Positions 57,100 to 64,000 of a stretch of 64,000 bases of DNA are shown piece by piece. Origin of the DNA: Eucalyptus grandis (taxonomy: Eukaryota; Streptophyta; Magnoliopsida; Myrtales; Myrtaceae); assembly GCF_016545825.1 (NCBI RefSeq), contig NC_052614.1, forward strand, positions 17,812,559 through 17,876,558. Reading direction: 5' to 3'. Each line of letters opens with the position of its first letter. Position 1 is the first letter of the stretch. The position numbers were made by a program, and so were the translations under genes. The notes under the pieces were generated by a model. It was not told the DNA's origin. It did not search any database and was given only the letters and a program-made list of their open reading frames with translations.

Positions 57100-59442
57100 T
57101 TGCATCTGGAAAGGTCGAGTGATTACAAGATTCTTGCATTGTGCAACACATTATAGCCTTAAATGTTTTGAAACTAGTGATTGAGCGATCGACATCCGTC
57201 CAGAGATGTTCAAGTTTTCCAAGGATTCTAACCTGTCAAGGCCTCAAATTTCAACTAAATTCTTGCAGTTTCAAGAAGTGAAGTCCCCCAGACTAAATTT
57301 GAAAGTAGAGTGGTTGTTGACTGGGCATGCACGAGAGATTACCAAACTTACCAACAACTCCAACCCCCAAAGTCCATGAATTTCAATTAGATTCTTGCAA
57401 CTTGTAGCCGACAAAGATGTTTCAAAATCAGAAGGTCTAGTCACTGTGCCAAAAGACTGTACCCGGATATACAACCCTCCAAGGATTCTAAAAAATAAAA
57501 AGGCCTCGAAGTTCAACTATATTCTTGCAGATTGTAGCTGGGAATATTCCCAGCTTCTTAAACTTCACAGATCCAGTAATTGTGCCGTGGACGCGCACCT
57601 GTAAATATTCAAGTATTCTATCCCTTAAGATCTCAAACTTCAGTTAGATTCTTACAATTTTCAGCATAGTATATCCCCAGACTCTTTAACTTTGACAGGT
57701 CCAATGATTATCTAAAGGACGTGCACCAAGAATCCTTCAAGCATTCTAATCCATCAAGGCCTCGAGTTTCAACTAGATTCTCATGGTTGGAGCATTGAAA
57801 TTGCCTACATTCTTTAAATTTGACAGCTCTGATAACTGTCTAAGGGTGGTGCAACCAGAAATATTCAAATGTTTCAAGGATTCTAATCCATCAAGACCTC
57901 AAATTTCAGCTAGGTTTTGACAGTTTTCAGCTGTGAAGATTTTGAGATTCTTTAAATTTGACAGGTCCACTAATTGACGTGCACCCAATAAATTCCAAAC
58001 GTATCAAGGATTCCAATCCATTAAGGCCTCAAATTTCAACTAGGTTCATGCAGTTTCGAACACAGAACACCTGTAGATTTTTTGAATTTGACAGGTTCAC
58101 GAATTGTCTAAGGGACGTGCACCCCTCAATATACAAGTATCTCAAGGATTCTAATCCATCAATCCCTCAAATTTCAGTTATATTCTTGCAATTTGTAACA
58201 GAAAGGATGCTAAGATATTTTAAACTTGAAAAGTCGAGCAATTATCCAGCGGACGTGCACTTATGGATACCTGACATTCATGAGGATTTTGACCCACCAA
58301 GGCCTTGAATTTCAACTGAATCATGCAACTTGCCGCGTTTGTTCCCCGTAGAATCTTTGAATTCCATATATCTAGCAATCCATCAAGCTGAGATACCTTG
58401 GGCTCATTAACTTTGAAGAGTCTCTTCATTCCCATCAATCCTAGATATCTTAGGGCATTGCTGTGCATCTAAGTTGGATTGTTAATGTGAGCCTACCAGG
58501 CCGGTGACTTCTGTGAGATCAAAGCACTTGTGGAGCCTCAAATTTGACAAGTGCTTTAAGTTTGACAAATTCGTCAACTCTTTCAATTTTCCACAGCGAA
58601 TAATGGAAAGCTTCGATAGTCCAAGGAGAAGCTCTGGGAGACATTCAAGCCAATGGATTTCATTGACAACTAGTTTCTTGAGACGGGTTAGCTGGGAAAG
58701 ATGTGGCAATGGTGGACTTTGACGGGTGATACTTAGAGCTCTTAAGCTAGCGGACAATTTTGGTAATTCTTGAAGCTTTTTGCAAGATCCAAGGCTGAGC
58801 TTTTGGAGAGAAGAGAGCTTGGAATTGCTTTCTGGCAAGCCCAAAATGTTGGAAAAGTCTAAAAGAAGCTTCTCTAGTGAAACCAGCTTGCCTATATTGT
58901 TAGATAGTCGTTCTAGATTTTCACATCCTCTAGCTCCCAACTTTTGGAGTTTTGCCAACATCATGATTGCGCTAGGCAATTTTGTTATGCTAGTTGCGCT
59001 AATTTCCAATATCCTTAAATTTTGTAGATTCCCAATGCTTTCAAGTAATTTCATAATCAATGTAGAAGCTAAGCCCGACTCGGTCAATGATGCCAATTTT
59101 CCAATTGAGACAAGATCTCTGTCAATGAGGAGCAATCGTTTAATAACAAGGCAAAGATGCTAGATTGCCTATGGAGCTGCATATGTAGGCTAATGATGCA
59201 CACCCTTTGGCATCAAGAGACTTAAGCTATTTGATGGTACCAATGGATTTAGATAATTCTTTAATTATTGAACTAGATAGGTCCAACAAAGTTAATGAAA
59301 CAAGGTAGCCCATGGATTTCAGAAGTTGAGCAGGTTGACTACAATTCAAGGCATCAAGAGTCTTGAGTTTCTTTAGAGAACCAATGAATTTGGATAATTC
59401 TTCAATTTCTAAATTAGATAGCTCTGGCAAGATTAACGAAAC
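57100..59442 (-). pseudogene. Decayed LRR region of a probable TNL resistance gene
   Basis: Minus-strand translations give classic plant LRR text. At 59454-59227: LSNLEIEELSKFIGSLKKLK and LTLLDLSSSIIKELSKSIG. At 59135-58482: IGNLQNLRILEISATSITKL, LAKLQKLGARGCENLERLSN and LKHLSNLRLHKC. From 58470 down to about 57100: decayed units such as GLDGLESLKHLNISGCTTLR. Stops (one at 59227-59229, others within the 3' units) and frameshifts (between 59227 and 59135) break it. The LRR style matches TIR-NB-LRR intracellular immune receptors, but no TIR or NB-ARC part is in the window. The 5' side is cut at 59443 by a retroelement LTR, so those domains may lie beyond the right edge. It is probably non-functional. 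Confidence 0.8.
57230..58330 (-). repeat. LRR-coding tandem units of about 130-135 bp
   Basis: The phrase tcaa(g)gcctc(g/a)a(a/g)tttcaactag-like recurs about every 130 bp (near 57236, 57500, 57628, 57762, 57894, 58025, 58160 and 58298). Each is paired with ttctt(t)aaatttgacagg-type text. On the minus strand each unit encodes roughly two leucine-rich repeats. Regular spacing indicates growth by tandem duplication before decay. Confidence 0.7.
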
Positions 59443-60287
59443 TGTTGCGACCAAAATTTCGGGTGAACCACCTAGGGTTTGGCTAATGGATTGTTAAGCC
59501 TAAATTTAACTCGGGCTCTCCCAAGCTCATACCAATTCGCGACTTAGGTTCAAGTTTGTAACATGCAAATGATTTTTCAACTAGGAGTCGCTACTAATCT
59601 ATTTTTGGTGGGTCGATTAGAAACTCAAGTAAAGTAACGGGAGATTTACTTTACTCTTACGAACCAGAAATTGTGAACCAGAGATTGTGAGTTTGGGGAC
59701 TTGATTACATTAGATTTCTTTAACGCCCTTTCAGTACATTTCTCTTTTATTTCCGAAAAAAAAAATGTTTGGCAAGCAACTTGAATTGATCCCTAACATG
59801 TGAAGTTGTCATGCAGGTGTGCAAACCACCAATTTAACACCCAGATAAAAACAATGAATAAATTGCAAGACTTACCTCATGACATCAAAAGGTGTTAGAT
59901 CAGACTTCACATCGACAATCCTATATATGATTTCTAATTAACACATAATTACTTTGTTTGTTTTCACTTATTTAATGAGAATCATGCTTTATGCAATGCA
60001 TGCCACTAATCTAACATTAAACGATATGACATGGCAACATAACCTAAACTATAGACGTGAAATATTTTGTGTTTTCTTAATGAGCATGTAATCTATCCTA
60101 GAGAATGAAATTAATTTATTCAAAGACAATTTTTTTTTTGGATTTCCATGAAATTCGAAATTAGAAAATTGCGAAAATTATCTATCCAAATTAAGATAAC
60201 ATCCAACTTACATTAAGGATTAGGTTTGGCTAAGTCTTAATTTAAACTAGGATGTTATCTCAACTCAATAATTTCTATCCTAAGATG

Positions 60288-60292
60288 CAATC
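60288..60292. other. Target site duplication of the inverted TRIM pair, left
   Basis: CAATC immediately before the left LTR, repeated at 61142-61146. Confidence 0.85.
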
Positions 60293-60489
60293 TGTAACAT
60301 CCCGGGCCCCACTATGTAATATTGTCCGCTTTGGGTCACCCGCCCTAGCGCGGACAAACCGCCATCCCAGCCACGGTCTTTTCCCTCACGGCTTTAAAAC
60401 ACGTCACACGGTTAGAGGGACCCAAGCCTTATAAGCTAACCAAGACCTCCCTCCCTAGGCGATGTGGGACAAGAGAGGAGGCTGTCACA
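60293..60489 (-). repeat. TRIM LTR, left half
   Basis: Complete 197-bp LTR, from tgtaacatcccgggcc to gaggctgtcaca in plus reading. Its inverted match is 60944-61141. Confidence 0.9.
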
Positions 60490-60644
60490 CTCTCCACCTT
60501 TTAACGAACAACGTCCTCGCGTGTGGTCCCATGGGCGTCGAACAACATTCGAGCCGTGGTCCCACATGCGGTCGGGAGTCGGCTCGATACCACTTATAAC
60601 ATCCCGGGCCCCACTATGTAATATTGTTTGCTTTGGGTCACCCG

Positions 60645-60837
60645 CAGCCTCCTCTCTTGTCCCACATCGCCTAGGGAGAGAGGTCTTGGTTAGCTTATAA
60701 GGCTTGGGTCCATCTCACCTGTCTAACGCGTTTTAAAGCCGCGAGGGAAAATACCGTGGCTGGGATGGCGGTTCGTCCACGCTAGGGCGAGTGACCCAAA
60801 GCGGACAATATTACATAGTGGGGCCCGGGATGTTACA
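60645..60837 (+). repeat. TRIM LTR at the fusion point
   Basis: It lacks the first five bases (tgtga) of the intact LTR and abuts the 50-bp LTR stub of the left half at 60644/60645. It ends gggatgttaca, directly followed by the primer site. Confidence 0.88.
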
Positions 60838-60943
60838 AGTGGTATCAGAGCCGACCCCGACCGCTTGTGGGGCCACAGCAAGAATGCTGTTCTGACGCCC
60901 GTGGGGCCACAACGAGGTCGCTATTCTATTAAGAGGTGGAGAG

Positions 60944-61141
60944 TGTGACAGCCTCTTCTCTTGTCCCACATCGCCTAGGGAGGGAGGTCTTGGTTAGCTT
61001 ATAAGGCTTGGGTCCCTCTCACTTGTGTAACGCGTTTTAAAGCCGTGAGAGAAAATACTGTGGCTGGGATGGCGGTTCGTCCGCGCTAGGGCGGGTGACC
61101 CAAAGCGGATAATATTACATAGTGGGGCTCGGGATGTTACA
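60944..61141 (+). repeat. TRIM LTR, right half
   Basis: Complete 198-bp LTR, from tgtgacagcctcttctcttg to gggatgttaca, followed by the CAATC duplication. Confidence 0.9.
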
Positions 61142-61789
61142 CAATCTATCTATGAAAAATTATCTAAACTTATAAACATTATTTAGAATTGAATTAAACA
61201 TGCAATCCTATCCTAATATGCAATGGCATGCAAAGAGTGCCCAAGCTCTAGGTTTGTTGTTGTTTTTTTTTTCATAAAAAAATCGAAATTAAAATTGTCA
61301 AGAAATGTGTAATCTAAATTAAAAAAACTAGCATCATAAATTGATGGTTTTTTTTTTGAAATTTGAAATAACTAAATTTCCTATTCTAAACATGCAAAAT
61401 AACCCTAAAACAAGCCATGAACCTAATCTAACTCACTTTTTTTTTGGGTTTTCTTTTACGAGAATAAAATCAATTCAAATGACACGACAACAAACCAAGC
61501 AAGATAAGATTAATATCCATATATTGACAAACCATATCTTGAGTATAAGATCGGGTTGGCCAAATTTAAACAAAATCACGAATTGAATCTCGAGCGTAAG
61601 ATCGGATTGGCAATTTTTCCATGCGATTGCGAGTCGGATTTTGGGTGCGAAAATCGGACCTGACAATCCCTAATTTAAGAGGCTACTTCATGTTGGGAGT
61701 TTCACTCATACATTAAGGAATATTTCAAATAAAGAAAAAAATAAATAAACTATCTAATTAGAATTTTCCGTCTTCCTAATCGAGCTTAA

Positions 61790-62420
61790 CAAACAACGGC
61801 CTGTGAATCGCGATGGGCTCGGCGCAGCTTGATGAAGAGGCTATTGTGGTGGCGGTGGCCAAGGGTGGTAGGTCGCTGGAGATCCAGTGAGGGGACTGGC
61901 GGCGAGCGGACCAGTAGCGGGCAAGGGGCTGCTATGACGGCGCCGCTCGGGGGGAAAGTAGCAGTTTGAAGTTGCAGTCGTTGCTGGTGGTGGTGGTTTG
62001 TTGCAATCGTTGATGTTGGGCTTCGGGGACAAGCAAAGGCACGGCGGAGCGGAGGCGGAGGTGCGGCGGCTGCTCGAGATCTGCTGGTGTTGCGATCGGG
62101 CTTGGCTACGGGGACGCGGGCTGCACAGGAACAGAGGCTGCGTCGCGGCTGGGGCGGAGCAAGGGCTCGGGCTTCGGCTGCTGGGCAGGACAGCAGCGAC
62201 CTCGCGGGCTGCTGGTATCGCGAGCTAGCGGTGGCTGGTGGCTCGGGTAGAGGGATAGTCGTGGCTGGGGGGCCGAGGCGGAGCGGGGGCGTCGCGGACG
62301 GAGGTTGTAGGTGTGGGCGTCGGCGCTCGGAGGCGCTCGGGCGTGCGCGGTAGTGGGTGGTAGAGCGTGGCGTGGTTGTAGCAACCGGCGACTTGGGCAG
62401 CAAGCGGAGGCGTTGGCTCG
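61790..62420. other. GC-rich tract within the long LTR
   Basis: This tract is strongly G-rich on the plus strand (ggcggtggc-like words). Long open frames appear on both strands because stop codons are rare in such composition. The products are Pro/Arg/Ala-rich with no domain, so I do not call a gene. Confidence 0.6.
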
Positions 62421-62483
62421 GCGAGGAAGATGAACAGGAGCTCCTGCTTTTTTCTTTTTTTTCCCCTCTCTCTCTCTCACATC

Positions 62484-62513
62484 TCCCTCACCGTCTCTCT
62501 CTCTCTCTCTCTC
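62484..62513. repeat. (CT)n microsatellite pair
   Basis: Two CT-rich runs (about 62466-62479 and 62494-62513) follow the GC-rich tract. Confidence 0.8.
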
Positions 62514-63339
62514 TGTCCACTTTTTTTCAGCAAAAGCAGTAGCTGACCTCGACCTCTTCCCACAAGAAAACTAGAAAAGAACTTTTTTCCCTTTGTGTTG
62601 AACTTTTGACCTAGTAAACCGAGAGAAAAAAAAAACCCCAAAACCTACGCGAACAATCATTTTATAGGCCAAAGATTAAAGTTTTATTTTTCTTCAAATC
62701 AACATCCACTATGATTTCTTTCGAACACAATATTCCTTTTTATTTTCCACATCTCTTCTAAATTTCCTTTGTAAAAAAAAAAAGAAAAAGAAAATTCTCC
62801 ACTATTTTTTTCAAAATTGCAATAGAATTTTCTCACATTTGAAATCTTGCAAAGATGAATTCGTCATATCTCATCGAGGATACGGACTTGGGCCGATTTG
62901 CTCCATTCGTGGGCTTAGTTCAACTTGTCAATTTAAGTTCGAACCACCAATTCGAACCCATCTATCACCGATCCAATATATAAATGCAAATGCACCTAAA
63001 ATTATATGCTATGCAATTAATGTCTTTTTTGGGATAAAATTAATCCCTAATTTTTATGCAATAAATAAATGACTGAATCGCAAAAATTTAGATGTCAATA
63101 GTTGCCCTTCTTTGAAGGTGAGCTCGTAGAGGTTGCCTTCAAAGATAAATTGAGACCTAAATTTTGACTATGCACATGTAATGAATAATTTCTTTTTTTG
63201 TTATTGGAATATAAATCCCATTTTGGAATGCAATTTGTATGATACATGGAAATGCCAATGCAAATGATAAAGGAACCTACTTGGAATAACTTACCTTCAA
63301 GGAGGGTAGAGTAATTCAAGATAGTTAGTGTTACATGTC

Positions 63340-63720
63340 CATGACCCGTACCTTTCTACGGTCGCCTAATATGGCAGTATTTGGTTGTCTAGGAACTGAA
63401 CATTTCTTCGGTCGTCTTAATGAAAAAATTGATTTTTTAGGATCCATACCTTTCTACGGTCACCTAAACGAGAAATCACTTTTCAGGACCCGTACCTTTT
63501 TGCGGTCGCTGAATGGGGAATAGCTTTTCGAGGACTGTACCTTTCTACGGTCACTGTTAAAGCAACAAATATTGTCTAGGACCCATACCATTCTATGGTC
63601 GCTTAGCATGAGGTTTTGTGTAACTAAGACTCGAACCTTTCTTTGGTCACCTAGCATTGCAGCATAAATCATTTGACTAGGACCCGAACCTTTCTTCGGT
63701 CGCCTTAATCAAACTAAACC
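63340..63720. repeat. Degenerate tandem repeat, about 55 bp, seven or eight units
   Basis: Each unit carries a version of ggacccgtacctttctacgg followed by tcgcctaa and about 25 variable bases. The conserved core alternates actt/ggt words, so each core can form a small hairpin (acc...ggt). It lies inside the putative long LTR; comparable tandem repeats are known from Tat/Ogre-type elements. Confidence 0.8.
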
Positions 63721-64000
63721 TAGAGAAAAACCTTTGGGGGACAGCTCAATCGAGTGTCGGTGTACTCAAAAGAGAATACACATGCAATGACAAGTATTTA
63801 AGGTATAGAGATATACTTACCTGATAACATCTCTGATCCCTAGGAATATGTCTCCCATAAAACAGGGTTGTAGGAGAGGCAACATGCATTTGTAGTCACA
63901 AACATGCATTAATTCAAGTGAGGTTCATGTGTGATGATTTCTATCAATCTTGCATCACCTAATTTCAATTGGGAAAGATTTTAAAAGAATATTCCAATAT

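Larger units (their letters stand above)
60293..61141. mobile_element. Two TRIM retroelements fused in inverted orientation
   Basis: Left half (minus sense): LTR 60293-60489, interior 60490-60594 with polypurine tract (60490-60503) and mutated primer site (60581-60593), then the first 50 bp of a second LTR (60595-60644). Right half (plus sense): LTR 60645-60837 lacking its first five bases, primer site tggtatcagagcc (60840-60852), interior to 60943 with polypurine tract aagaggtggagag (60931-60943), and LTR 60944-61141. The whole 849 bp has one CAATC duplication. Neither half has coding sequence, and LTRs are about 198 bp, all as in TRIMs. Confidence 0.9.
59443..64000 (+). mobile_element. Long Gypsy/Tat-type LTR, running off the window
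   Basis: It starts tgttgcgaccaaaatttcgg, the opening familiar from plant Tat/Ogre-type Gypsy LTRs. Further typical LTR phrases are the gggagatttactttactctt region (about 59640) and gtcaatagttgcccttcttt (63096). It also contains a GC-rich stretch (61790-62420) and a tandem repeat (63340-63720). The left edge interrupts LRR coding sequence. The right end, interior genes and second LTR are not in view, so orientation is provisional. An inverted TRIM pair is inserted at 60293-61141. Confidence 0.55.

Noticed and set aside
60838..60852. tRNA-like wording tggtatcagagcc
   Set aside because: It is the retroelement primer binding site; no tRNA cloverleaf surrounds it here or at 50237 and 21980.
61786..62403. 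205-codon Pro/Arg/Ala-rich minus-strand open frame
   Set aside because: It lies in a GC-rich tract of the long LTR where stops are rare; several frames are open at once and no domain is present.

Overview
This is a nuclear genomic window from a flowering plant. The genes have many exons with GT-AG introns, and plant-specific families are present (a YABBY transcription factor, a plant NUP1/Nup136-type nucleoporin, a plant resistance-type LRR gene). Plant LTR elements use the initiator-Met tRNA primer site. The protein sequences look eudicot, probably rosid; a woody Myrtales-type genome is only a guess. No bacterial, organellar or CRISPR features were seen.

Three genes can be rebuilt exon by exon. 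(1) 3565-11708 (+): a short NUP1-like nucleoporin, 7 coding exons, 762 aa, without a long FG-repeat tail. (2) 24389-28418 (-): a YABBY transcription factor closest to YAB5, 7 exons, 180 aa, with GA/GAA repeats upstream. (3) 34020-39425 (-): 26S proteasome lid subunit RPN5, 11 coding exons, 443 aa, whose ATG appears to sit alone before the first coding intron. The three have unrelated cellular roles and do not form a functional cluster. All three open reading frames close cleanly across the predicted junctions, so they are probably functional.

The left half between genes (1-3500, 11.7-24.4 kb, 28.5-34 kb) is mostly non-coding. It carries old repeats: tandem duplications, a decayed TRIM-like element, two AT-rich-arm/GC-rich-core transposons, a fold-back element and relic LTR/primer-site sequence.

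The right half (42-64 kb) is dominated by mobile DNA. From 42.1 to 53.4 kb there is a nest: an outer repeat with GC-rich modules, a 3.6-kb unit with a 39-bp minisatellite (13 codons), a TIR-type element splitting that minisatellite, and in its core a 5.8-kb gag-only LTR retroelement with GCAAG target duplications, primer site and polypurine tract. A related solo LTR follows at 54.1-55.1 kb. From about 57.1 to 59.4 kb lies the decayed LRR part of a probable TNL resistance gene on the minus strand. It is cut at 59443 by a long Gypsy/Tat-type LTR that runs off the window. Inside that LTR is the most unusual structure here: two TRIM retroelements in inverted orientation, fused at their LTRs and flanked as one unit by a single CAATC target duplication (60288-61146).
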